25,883 nucleotides of DNA from assembly GCA_049281195.1 (NCBI GenBank), contig JBAPRR010000169.1:1-25883 (forward strand), read 5' to 3'. Of this stretch, positions 15,488 through 23,034 are shown one piece after another (position 1 is the stretch's first letter; each line of letters opens with the position of its first letter). The notes under the pieces are model-generated. The model was not told where the DNA came from and ran no database searches. It saw nothing but the letters and a program-made list of their open reading frames with translations. A program made the position numbers and the translations under genes. This DNA comes from JBAPRR01 sp049281195. Lineage in GTDB: Bacteria; Actinomycetota; Acidimicrobiia; Acidimicrobiales; CAVXTF01.

Positions 15488-16274
15488 TCAGCTGACTGTG
15501 AAAGTTGTCTGAGCGGACACACGGCCGGTGTGGCCCCGCGCGTTGATGCTGTAGCTTCCGGCCGGAACTGACCGCCGTGGCGGTGACACTGAACCGTCCG
15601 TGATCATCAGCCTCCGGTTTCGCCAGGATCGTCTGCGACGTCGCACCGAGACGGACCACCACAACCGTTTCGTGGGCGTAGAAGCCGTTGCCGGCGAGGA
15701 CGACGTGCTCATCGGGTGCCGCGTGATCAGGCGCAGCCGCTATTAACGGTGGGATGTACTTTCCGTCGAGGTGGTGGAGTAGGCGCCATCGTCCTCTGTC
15801 CCCCCGATGATCAGCGCGTCACCGTCTCCGAGCAGCAGCATCTGCCGGCCGTGTCTGGAGGCCGGCAACGAGCCGGTCTTGGTCCAAGATCCGTCGGTGT
15901 ACAGATAGGTCGCATCGGTGGCGGGGCTCTTCTCGCATTCGACGCCGCAACCGCCGGCGACGAGGACATCTCCGTTCTGCAGAAGAGTCGCCGTAGCGTC
16001 ATGTCCCGGTGCTCGGTTCGTACCGTTCCGCCGAAGCGACTCCGCCCCCCGCTACCAAAACGTCGCCGTCGTACTAAAGGGTTGAGATGGCGCCAGTTCT
16101 GGCAGCGCTCATCGGCGGGGGCGGGACATAGGTTGCCGTTGCCGCGTTCGTCGAGGCATCAGATCCGTAAGGTGGCGACACCGCCTGTGCCTGTATTTCT
16201 CCCCCGCATAACGGCAGCGCCAGACAGCAAGCCCCAACTAACGCAACAAGAGCACGGCGTGGTGTTCGGCGCAC
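15488..16274 (-). pseudogene. Decayed secreted kelch-repeat protein gene
   Basis: Read on the minus strand from GTG 16274, which follows AAAGGGGG at 5 nt. A signal peptide is seen (RRALVALVGACCLALPL ... IQAQA), then MSAARTGAISTL stops at TAG 16074-16076. The next codons read YDGDVLVAGG and then AERYEPSTGT, stopping at TGA 15999-16001. In a shifted frame GHDATATLLQNGDVLVAGG, YTDGSWTKTGSLPASRHG and GDGDALIIGG follow, up to TAA 15743-15745. A third frame gives an Ig-like strand region (HVVLAGNGFYAHETVVVVRL, then GRFSVTATAV). A last shift gives VPAGSYSINARGHTGRVSA with TGA 15488-15490. The DGDVLVAGG and ARxGHTATLL words are kelch/galactose-oxidase repeats. Only about three repeats remain, so whole blades have also been lost. 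It is not translatable as one protein. Confidence 0.8.
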
Positions 16275-16423
16275 GTTGGCCCCCTTTGCGGGCGGTAACT
16301 GCTTGTTTGCGATCCCATGGCCGGGTCGGTGCTTTGTCGATGGCCTGCTGATCGCCTCCGGAGAGCGGGGCCGCAAATCTATGATCACCGTCAATAGACC
16401 CCGCCCCAGGAGGTCGGAAACAG

Positions 16424-17275
16424 ATGACAGCTGACGGTGACGACGGAGCCGCCAAGTGGAGCTCCGCTTTCGTTGACGCCTCCGCGGACGGAATGCAAGC
16501 TTATGAAGATGCCCTGGCGGTCTTCGTGCCCTGGGGTGAGTATCTTCTCGATGCTTTGGAAGTGACCACGGGGCAACGTCTGTTGGATGTGGCCACAGGA
16601 CCGGGGACCGTGGCCCGCCTCGCATCGTCTCGGTTAGGCCCCGGTGGCTATGTCCTCGCTACCGATCTGAGCGACGCCATGCTTGCTATCGCCAATGCCA
16701 AAGGGAGAATTGAAGGGGGATCCCCGATCGAATACCGCCGCAGTCCGGCCGTGCCGCTAGACGCGCCGGGAGCCGCGTTCGACGTGGCGTGCTGTCAACA
16801 CGGTCTGCAGTTTTTCCCTGACCGGCTCGGGGCATTAGTGGAAATTCGCCGGGCGGTCAGAGGCGGTGGTCGACTGGGTTTGGCAGTGTGGGCGGGCATC
16901 GATCTGTGCCCGCCATTCGCCGCGGTGAGAGATGCCGTTCGCGAGGTGATGGGTACCGAGGCCGCAGAGCGTTACGCCAACGGACCGTGGGGCCTACACG
17001 CCCCTGACGTGCTGACGGAGATGGTGATCAGCGCGGGATTCACCGACGTCTCGGTAGAGGAGGCTCAACAACCTGTCTGTTTCGACGGGGGCGCCAAACA
17101 ACTTGACCGCAGCCTGGCCGCCTCGGGTCTGGCCGCGGAGATAGCCGGCCTCACTGGTGATAAGCGCACGTCGCTCCGATCCGCCATCGGAGACAATCTG
17201 CGCGTCCTTACCGATACAAACGGAGCTGTCATCTCCTATACGACCTCGCAGATAGTCCTGGCCTCTGCCCCCTGA
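16424..17275 (+). CDS. Class I SAM-dependent methyltransferase
   Basis: 283 residues from ATG 16424, with AGGAGG 10 nt upstream. Motif I for S-adenosylmethionine binding is LLDVATGPG (53-61). The acidic end of strand beta2 is ATDLSDAML, and motif IV is FDVACCQHGLQFFPD. This is the UbiE/methyltransf_11/25 type, usually acting on small molecules. The acceptor is unknown. The C-terminal part (about 180-283) is family-typical but not diagnostic. A 149-bp gap separates it from the divergent kelch pseudogene. It lies between the two VOC paralogues, and no direct coupling is visible. Confidence 0.88.
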   Translation: MTADGDDGAAKWSSAFVDASADGMQAYEDALAVFVPWGEYLLDALEVTTGQRLLDVATGPGTVARLASSRLGPGGYVLATDLSDAMLAIANAKGRIEGGSPIEYRRSPAVPLDAPGAAFDVACCQHGLQFFPDRLGALVEIRRAVRGGGRLGLAVWAGIDLCPPFAAVRDAVREVMGTEAAERYANGPWGLHAPDVLTEMVISAGFTDVSVEEAQQPVCFDGGAKQLDRSLAASGLAAEIAGLTGDKRTSLRSAIGDNLRVLTDTNGAVISYTTSQIVLASAP

Positions 17276-17361
17276 GCAACCGCTCTGTCAACTAAGCCGC
17301 TGCGAACAGAGCCTGTGGACGAACCGAAGTGGTTGACTGACAGCTCGAGACCCGCGTAAGC

Positions 17362-17375
17362 GGGGCATCAGCCCC
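17362..17375 (+). other. Short GC hairpin in the leader of VOC copy 2
   Basis: GGGGC (17362-17366), ATCA loop, GCCCC (17371-17375), ending 7 nt before the GGAGG ribosome site. It may affect translation or simply be chance. VOC copy 1 has no equivalent because it is coupled to a gene upstream. Confidence 0.3.
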
Positions 17376-17392
17376 AAAGAGTGGAGGTTCCA

Positions 17393-17857
17393 GTGGTCGA
17401 ACCCGTGCAGCCCGCACAGCGAATGATTGTGGGCCACTTCATTGTCTCCGATGACGTCGAGCGCTCGCGGCGCTTCTACACCGAGGTACTCGGCGGCAGG
17501 GTGGTCTTCGGCCCGGAGCCCACCAATATCGCGCTAGCCAACAACTTCATCATCATCAATGGTGGCGGAGGCCCTACCGACGACAAGCCCACGGTCACGC
17601 TGGAGACGCCACGCGACCCCGACCGGGTCAGCAGTTTCCTCAATATCCGGGTGACGGACATCCAAGCCGCATACGAAGAATGGAGCGCCCGGGGGGCGCA
17701 GTTCTTGACGCCGCCGAAAAAGCACCAGTACGAGATCCGTTGCTACATCCGAGATCCCGACGGTTACATCATCGAGGTGGGGCAAACCATCGACCCGCAG
17801 GGAGACTGGTGGCCCGCCGACTGGCCATGGGACAAACCCGCCGAGCAGTCGGTCTGA
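17393..17857 (+). CDS. VOC protein, copy 2
   Basis: 154 residues from GTG 17393. GGAGG at 17383-17387 and the alignment with copy 1 decide the start; a GTG at 17381 lies before the ribosome site and is unlikely. The sequence matches copy 1 through most of its length, for example HFIVSxDVERSRRFYTEVLG, GGGPTDDKP, DPDRVSSFLNIRV and HQYEIRCYIRDPDG. The DNA word GGAGGTTCCAG just before the start is also identical in both copies, so the duplication included the ribosome site. Unlike copy 1, it stands alone behind a methyltransferase (117 bp gap). VOC fold as for copy 1; substrate unknown. It converges with the Cys4-VOC gene. Confidence 0.88.
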   Translation: MVEPVQPAQRMIVGHFIVSDDVERSRRFYTEVLGGRVVFGPEPTNIALANNFIIINGGGGPTDDKPTVTLETPRDPDRVSSFLNIRVTDIQAAYEEWSARGAQFLTPPKKHQYEIRCYIRDPDGYIIEVGQTIDPQGDWWPADWPWDKPAEQSV

Positions 17858-17917
17858 ACACGCTCAACGTCACCTGCGGGCGCACGATGGCAAGACAGGC
17901 TGAATAATCCCCTGGCG

Positions 17918-18403
17918 TCAGCGTGGGGGTCCGCCGAACCGAATGACGTTTCCATCAGGATCGACGTGCCGACCTTCACGCTTTCCATAGTCCTGGTTTT
18001 CCGGACCAACGACCTCCAGGCCGGCTTTGCGCCAATCTGCGGCGAGGTCATCGGCATCATCGACGTGGATGTACAGCACGGACGCCGTGTGTGATTCGGG
18101 ATCCTCGCTGTGTGCGAGGTGAATGACCAGGTAGCCCCAGCGCGCGAAGGCGTAGGTGTCGTCGTGAGAGTCTGTCGTAAACCCCAGCCGTTGGTAATGG
18201 TCGACCGCTCGTCCCAAGTCGAGAACGCTGAACACCGGGTCGTACCCGGCGAGCGGCTTCAGACCTCCGTGGATCGCAATCTGCGTGGTCCTCCGGCTGT
18301 TGAGGTAGTCGAGACATTCGTAACAGATGATGATGTCCTTGTGAGACCACAGCGTCACCCACGACTGCACCGACTCCTCACAGCATGAACACGTAGCAGG
18401 CAT
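17918..18403 (-). CDS. VOC protein with N-terminal Cys4 zinc-ribbon-like motif
   Basis: 161 residues from ATG 18403; no ribosome site is visible. The first 32 residues have C5, C7, C8 and then C27, C30 (TCSCCEE ... CYEC), a likely C-x2-C/C-x2-C metal knuckle. Residues about 45-161 are a glyoxalase/bleomycin-resistance domain: YDPVFSVLDLGRAVDHYQRL, HTASVLYIHVDDADDLAADW, ending HVDPDGNVIRFGG. Known: bleomycin-binding proteins have the domain alone; the Cys4 head is less usual. It lies 44 bp behind the diiron-oxidase-like gene and is probably cotranscribed. Inference: self-resistance or handling of a reactive product is one possibility; nothing proves it. Confidence 0.82.
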   Translation of the reverse strand: MPATCSCCEESVQSWVTLWSHKDIIICYECLDYLNSRRTTQIAIHGGLKPLAGYDPVFSVLDLGRAVDHYQRLGFTTDSHDDTYAFARWGYLVIHLAHSEDPESHTASVLYIHVDDADDLAADWRKAGLEVVGPENQDYGKREGRHVDPDGNVIRFGGPPR

Positions 18404-18447
18404 CGGGCCGAGTTTACGATCTCAGGTTTCGTGGACGCATCCGGCGC

Positions 18448-19434
18448 TCACAGTGTCCTCAACGAGCTCCGATCACCCTTCCACGCGGAAACCACATGGT
18501 CAGCAAACGCACTTTCGACCAGGCCGACAGCCCTTGCGCCGAACATCACCTCCGGGGCCAACTTTGGTTCAGTGTGAAGTAGGCCTCCGACAAGATCGTT
18601 GACGGCGATGTATTGATGAATCTCGTCGGCCTCGACGTGGACGTCATAGAACAGCCGGCCTTCGGCAGACACGCCGAGCGATTCGAGCCACGAGCTGTAG
18701 CGGCGCATGGGACCTACCGAGTTCATCTCGAAGCTCGCCAGATGTCCGACCAAGGCTCCGCGCAGGCGGCGGTGGAGTCCGAACATGGAGATGAGGTTCG
18801 TCGTGGCCAGTGTCACGGCCGGCAAGCGATCAAGATAGCCGCCGTAGGTGGGGTCGAGACCAAGAGCGGTCATCGCGTGGACGAACAATGACGAGTGCAT
18901 CGCGGTGACCTCGCCACCGCCATACTCATCCATCTGAATCTTCACGAACGCGGCCTTAGCCCGGCCAGTCAGGCGAGGTATGCCCCATGTGTGAGGGTCG
19001 GCCTCTTTGAGTTGGTAGCCGGATCGGTGGATTGAAACCTCTTGGGCGTGGAACCACGTTCCGTTCTCGAGCAGCCAACCTGACAGCGAGAATCCTGGCC
19101 CTCGACTGAGTTCCCACAACGAGTCCGGCACATCGCCTGCGCTTGTGATCCGGTGATCTGAGAGCTCCTCCCGCAAATGTTTCTCGAATGCTGCTTCCAG
19201 CTGACGCCGGAACTCGAGGAGAGAAGGCTCCCACTCCCAGTTGTCGGCGACGCCAGAAAATCCTTGGTAGTGCAACTCGTAGCAGCAGTACAACGCCAGC
19301 TGTAGGTCCTCGTCAACGATTGCATCGGCCGTCGACACCGGTGGAATATCCAACCGGGTTGGAGGAAGCGACAGTGCGGTGATCAACCAGTCACTGATCG
19401 GTCCTCGAGGGAGCGGAAGTTGAGCCTCACTCAT
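18448..19434 (-). CDS. Heme-oxygenase-like diiron oxidase (iron-containing redox enzyme family)
   Basis: 328 residues from ATG 19434, chosen because AGGAGGTGA lies just upstream; a GTG at 19446 would overlap that site. All-helical protein with a full candidate diiron ligand set: E53 (YELHY), E170 and H180 (DEYGGGEVTAMH), H266, D270 and H273 (HVEADEIH). The E-x9-H and H-x3-D-x2-H spacings equal those I recall for the central N-oxygenase domain of SznF and related HDO enzymes. Known members N-oxygenate amines or guanidines, or cleave C-C bonds of fatty acids. The substrate here is unknown. No biosynthetic cluster surrounds it; neighbours are the Cys4-VOC gene downstream and a STAS gene upstream. 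Confidence 0.85.
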   Translation of the reverse strand: MSEAQLPLPRGPISDWLITALSLPPTRLDIPPVSTADAIVDEDLQLALYCCYELHYQGFSGVADNWEWEPSLLEFRRQLEAAFEKHLREELSDHRITSAGDVPDSLWELSRGPGFSLSGWLLENGTWFHAQEVSIHRSGYQLKEADPHTWGIPRLTGRAKAAFVKIQMDEYGGGEVTAMHSSLFVHAMTALGLDPTYGGYLDRLPAVTLATTNLISMFGLHRRLRGALVGHLASFEMNSVGPMRRYSSWLESLGVSAEGRLFYDVHVEADEIHQYIAVNDLVGGLLHTEPKLAPEVMFGARAVGLVESAFADHVVSAWKGDRSSLRTL

Positions 19435-19625
19435 TACGGTCGTCACCTCCTCTGCGCACCTTGTTGGTACTCATGTTTCGCCCCGACCCTCGGTCGGCAT
19501 TCTCCCGCCATGGACCAATGACTCGGAGCAATCGCGGAACAGGGCAAATGAGTGCTACCCACGGTGGGCTCCCCGAACCTTCTGGTGATCAACAGATGAA
19601 GACGAGGACCCGTTCTGGTCCGTCT

Positions 19626-20093
19626 TCAGTTCGGGATCTCAGAAGGAATCTCGAGGGGAAGGATGTCGTAAAGCTGAAGCAGATCGAGCACACGAAGCAC
19701 TCTGTGGCTCGGACGGCGTAATACGAGGCTCCCGCCTACGGCACGGGCTTTGATTGCGACCTCAGCCAAAACGTCGATCCCGGAGGCGTCGATGAACTCG
19801 ACGGCTTCGAGGTCAAGGACTATGTCGACAGTGCCGCTGCCCAGTACCTCGGACAGAACCCGGTGCATCTCGGGAGAACTAGCGAGGTCCACTTCGCCTC
19901 TGACCCTCACCAGTGCGAATTCCGCCAGGAAATCTGACCCGCCCCTTTGCCTACTCAAGCAGATGCCAAACGGTGTGAGCCCAGTCTCACCGGACCCGTC
20001 TGCTCTGTTCAGCCATAGGCCCGACCCCCCGAGGCGTCTGCGGACAGCCTCGGACTCTCCCTCATCGCTTCCCTTGTGGCTGAACGCCAGCAC
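19626..20093 (-). CDS. STAS-domain anti-sigma-factor antagonist
   Basis: 155 residues from GTG 20093, with GAGGGGGG 6 nt upstream. The STAS domain covers about 58-150: VRGEVDLASSPEMHRVL, VDIVLDLEAVEFIDASGIDVL, GGSLVLRRPS, LLQLYDILPLE. S104 in DASG is the position phosphorylated by the anti-sigma kinase in SpoIIAA/RsbV. So it looks like a regulated switch protein. The N-terminal 50 residues are not conserved-looking; a later start is possible. No RsbW-type kinase is seen in the window, so the partner must be elsewhere. It is divergent from the MerR/receiver gene across 182 bp. Confidence 0.88.
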   Translation of the reverse strand: MLAFSHKGSDEGESEAVRRRLGGSGLWLNRADGSGETGLTPFGICLSRQRGGSDFLAEFALVRVRGEVDLASSPEMHRVLSEVLGSGTVDIVLDLEAVEFIDASGIDVLAEVAIKARAVGGSLVLRRPSHRVLRVLDLLQLYDILPLEIPSEIPN

Positions 20094-20275
20094 CCAGCAC
20101 CCCCCTCAAGAGTTCTTCAATGACTCCTCAGTGAGTCCATATCATAGAGAGTGATCCGCTAGTGAGCAACAATTGAAGAATAAAATCGAACGAGATACCT
20201 TGACTTCACCTTCGGCTCCCCTCCCCGACCTCTGCAACCCTTCTTCATGGAGCTGCTCGCATGTAGGATCGGGGC

Positions 20276-20932
20276 GTGAGCTCGAGAAGCGAGGAAGGCG
20301 TCTATGGAATGGGAGCCGTGGCGAAGATGCTCGGCGTCCCTGCTCAGACCCTACGCACGTGGGAGGATCGCTACGGCCAGATCGTCCCGGAACGAAGCGC
20401 CGGTGGGCAGCGTCTGTACAGCCGCGACCAGGTCGACGAGCTCCGATTCATACTCGAAGAGATCGACAAAGGTATGCAGCCCGCCGATGCCCATCGACTC
20501 CTCGACGAGCGCAGGCGGTACCCCGTAGAGGTGCGTCCCGGCGCGGAGCCGACGCTGACAATACTGATAGCTGAACGTGACCCCTTCTCTGCGGACCTGT
20601 GCGAGTACCTGCTCAGGACGGAGGGATACAGAGTCCGGATCGCGACCGAAAGCAAGGCGGCTCAGGAGATGCTGCAAGACGATCCTCCGAACCTCGCCGT
20701 CGTAAGCCTTCTGATCTCGGGCGGAACGGGAGTGGAACTCTGTCGTGTCGTGCGCCGCCATCTGAGCATTCCGATCCTCGCGATATCGGCGTTAGACACA
20801 CAAGACCAGGCGTTTCAGGCCGGAGCCGACGCCTTCTTGCTGAAGCCTGTGGATCCCCTTCAGTTCGTGTCGACGATCCGGGACCTGCTGGGTACGAGCG
20901 CATACCTGAAGCGACCTGTATGGGTGCAATGA
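20276..20932 (+). CDS. MerR-type HTH fused to a receiver domain lacking the phospho-acceptor Asp
   Basis: 218 residues from GTG 20276, AGGA 8 nt upstream. Residues 9-75 are a MerR winged HTH of the CarA/LitR kind (LRTWEDRYG, then PERSAGGQRLYSRDQVDEL). Residues about 94-206 are a CheY-like receiver: ILIAERDPFS (acidic pocket E100, D102), GYRVRIATES, AISALD (S171 at the Thr/Ser switch), LLKPVD (K190). The phospho-acceptor should be at 144 but is Ser (AVVSLLISGGTG), so classical phosphorylation is unlikely. Its TGA overlaps the ATG of the KaiC-like gene (ATGA), so the two are made together. It may bind DNA under control of the ATPase or of a ligand (inference). Confidence 0.88.
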   Translation: MSSRSEEGVYGMGAVAKMLGVPAQTLRTWEDRYGQIVPERSAGGQRLYSRDQVDELRFILEEIDKGMQPADAHRLLDERRRYPVEVRPGAEPTLTILIAERDPFSADLCEYLLRTEGYRVRIATESKAAQEMLQDDPPNLAVVSLLISGGTGVELCRVVRRHLSIPILAISALDTQDQAFQAGADAFLLKPVDPLQFVSTIRDLLGTSAYLKRPVWVQ

Positions 20933-22323
20933 GCGCACGCCTCGAGAGCGGCTCTGCGCGACTCGATTCGATACTTGGTGGGGGGTTCCAGCTGAACGGA
21001 ATCAACCTGATTGTGGGCCCTCCGGGCAGCGGAAAGACAATTGTCGCCCAGCAGTATCTGTTCCATAATGCAACGCCGGAGAGGCCGGGCCTTTACCTGT
21101 CGACCGTCTCCGAGCCGCTCGAAAAGCTGCTCCACTACGGCCAGTCCCTGGAATTCTTCGATGCCTCTGCTGTCGGATCGAGGGTCTTCTACGACGATCT
21201 CGGTGAGACGCTTAACGAGCTGGGCCTCTCTGGTGTCCTCGAAAAACTCAAGGAACAGCTGCGCGAGCTCGGACCGGCATTACTGGTGATCGATAGCTTC
21301 AAAGCGCTCCGAGACTATGCGCCCGACGAAGGAACGTTTCGTCGCTTCCTTCACGAAATGGCGGGTCAGCTCTCCGCGTTGCCGGTAACTACGTTTTGGA
21401 TCGGCGAGTACGACGGGGCTGCGCCCATGCAAGCTCCCGAGTTCGCAGTAGCGGACGCCATCGTTTCCCTCGGTGCTGACCGGGGCGCACAAAAAGCCGC
21501 TTTCGCCATCCAGGTCTTGAAGTTGCGTGGAAGTGGTTTCACTTCCGGGAAACACGCTTATCGCCTTTCGCCTAATGGCATCCTGGTGTATCCCCGAATG
21601 GCTGATCACGAAGCCGTTGCCTCTTATGAATTGAATTTCGAACGCACCACGTCGGGTGTAGGTCTTCTCGATCAGATGTTGGCGGAGGGTTTCCGACAGG
21701 GCTCCTCGACCCTCGTTGCCGGGCCATCCGGTTCTGGAAAGACACTCCTTGGTCTTCACTTCGCCTTTTCCGGAGCACGGCTGGGCGAAAAGTGTCTGCT
21801 CGCCACGTTTCAAGAAAATCCGATGCAGCTCGAACGTGTGCTTCGAGGATACTCCTGGTCCCTTGAAGAGCCGGGTATCGAGCTCATGTACCGCCCTCCG
21901 ATCGATCTTTACCTGGACGAATGGGTCTACGACCTACTGGACACGGTCGACCGGACTGGGGCAATTCGAGTGGTCATCGACAGCCTCGGTGATCTGCGGG
22001 CGGTCTGTAACGATGAGATTCGCTTTCGCGAATACATTTACTCGCTGCTACAGCGGTGCGCGCTGCGCAATGTCAGCGTCATGATGACGCAGGAAGTAAA
22101 CGAGCTCTTCGGCCTAACCCGACTCTCTGAGTTCGGCATCTCTCACCTGTCGGACAACGTGGTGCTTCTTCAGTTCCTCCGCGGAGACTCGGAGATCAAA
22201 CGGGCAGTCACGGTCCTCAAGACTCGCGGCAGTGCACATGATCCGCGTATTCGACAGTTCGACATCACCTCCGCCGGCTTTGTGCTCGGCGATCAGTTCC
22301 TCCCGGAGCAGAGCCTGGCGTAG
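20929..22323 (+). CDS. KaiC-like double-domain ATPase
   Basis: 464 residues from ATG 20929 (ATGA overlap with the upstream stop). An in-frame ATG at 20920 is also possible. Two RecA-like halves are seen. Half 1 has LGGGF, Walker A GPPGSGKT (30-37) and Walker B LLVIDS (118-123). Half 2 starts about 240 (SGVGLLDQMLAEGF) with Walker A GPSGSGKT (265-272) and Walker B RVVIDS (347-352). The order CI-CII matches cyanobacterial KaiC (about 519 aa), though it is shorter at the ends. By my recalled alignment, the KaiC autophosphorylation pair Ser-Thr (ISTI) reads ISHL here, keeping S405 but with His at 406. No kaiA or kaiB is present in the window. Likely a signalling ATPase coupled to the MerR/receiver protein. 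Confidence 0.9.
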   Translation: MSARLESGSARLDSILGGGFQLNGINLIVGPPGSGKTIVAQQYLFHNATPERPGLYLSTVSEPLEKLLHYGQSLEFFDASAVGSRVFYDDLGETLNELGLSGVLEKLKEQLRELGPALLVIDSFKALRDYAPDEGTFRRFLHEMAGQLSALPVTTFWIGEYDGAAPMQAPEFAVADAIVSLGADRGAQKAAFAIQVLKLRGSGFTSGKHAYRLSPNGILVYPRMADHEAVASYELNFERTTSGVGLLDQMLAEGFRQGSSTLVAGPSGSGKTLLGLHFAFSGARLGEKCLLATFQENPMQLERVLRGYSWSLEEPGIELMYRPPIDLYLDEWVYDLLDTVDRTGAIRVVIDSLGDLRAVCNDEIRFREYIYSLLQRCALRNVSVMMTQEVNELFGLTRLSEFGISHLSDNVVLLQFLRGDSEIKRAVTVLKTRGSAHDPRIRQFDITSAGFVLGDQFLPEQSLA

Positions 22324-22440
22324 CTGAAGATGGAACGGCGAGTTGGTCCCCTCGTTCACTCGGGATGCTTCAACACCAAGGCTCTGGGTACACGCTCACC
22401 ATGAGAGCGGCGCCGTCGCTCGCACCTACGGGGGAGACCA

Positions 22441-23034
22441 ATGAACGACGATCAGATCCACGAGTTGCTTTTCCAATCCTTGGAGACCGAGTTGGGCGGT
22501 GTGAAGGTTTACGAGACCGCCCTACGCTGCGTCCAGAACGACGATCTGCGCAAGGAGTGGGAGAAATACCACGAGCAGACCACCCATCACGTCGAGGTAG
22601 TCAAGGGGATCCTGACCGCCTTTGACCTCGACTTTGGAACCGAGACACCGGGCCGGCTCGTCGTGCGCCACATTGGCGCCTCGTTGGTAAAGGCGATGGA
22701 GATGGCGTTGGCCGAAGGTCCGACCGATGCGGCGGAACTGGTGGCTGCCGAATGCGTAACTCTGGCCGAGACCAAAGACCACCTCAATTGGGAGCTGATC
22801 GGCTTAGCCGCGAAGCGCGTCAAGGGCGACAGAGGTAAGGCGCTGAAGTCGGGCTTTGCGGAGGTGGAGGACGACGAAGACGAACACCTTTACCACACGA
22901 CCGGCTGGGGACGCGAGCTGTGGATCGAGTCGCTCGGGATTCCCGCCGTGTTGCCTCCGCCCGAGGAGCAGAAGGATGTGAAGACCGCCATCGGTGCGGC
23001 AAGGGCCAAGCAGGTCCGCGGCGACATGACATGA
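22441..23034 (+). CDS. Ferritin-like four-helix protein (DUF892-like)
   Basis: 197 residues from ATG 22441, with GGGGGAG 4 nt upstream. Mostly helical and rich in Glu and His at regular spacing: ETELGGVKVYETAL (E15, E17, E25), WEKYHEQTTHHVEVV (E45, H49), AECVTLAETKDHLNWEL, and EDDEDEHLYHT. This pattern of Glu and ExxH-type residues on four helices fits a ferritin-like diiron bundle. The second helix recalls YciE/YciF-type proteins of stress responses. The metal site is not proven from sequence. It is coupled (ATGA) to the AI-2E-family gene and stands 117 bp after the KaiC-like gene, possibly in the same transcript. Confidence 0.7.
   Translation: MNDDQIHELLFQSLETELGGVKVYETALRCVQNDDLRKEWEKYHEQTTHHVEVVKGILTAFDLDFGTETPGRLVVRHIGASLVKAMEMALAEGPTDAAELVAAECVTLAETKDHLNWELIGLAAKRVKGDRGKALKSGFAEVEDDEDEHLYHTTGWGRELWIESLGIPAVLPPPEEQKDVKTAIGAARAKQVRGDMT

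Noticed and set aside
17282..17312. GCTCTGT/ACAGAGC inverted repeat after the methyltransferase as a terminator
   Set aside because: The 7-bp stem has a 17-nt loop and no T-run, and an alternative pairing with 17333-17338 is equally likely, so I do not call it.
19447..19625. Possible small gene between the diiron-oxidase and STAS genes
   Set aside because: Open frames there lack ribosome sites and family-like composition; I see nothing supportable in this 179-bp gap.
20929..22323. A true KaiABC circadian clock
   Set aside because: No kaiA, kaiB or SasA-like kinase is present in the window and the second phospho-site is not conserved. Only a KaiC-like ATPase can be claimed.
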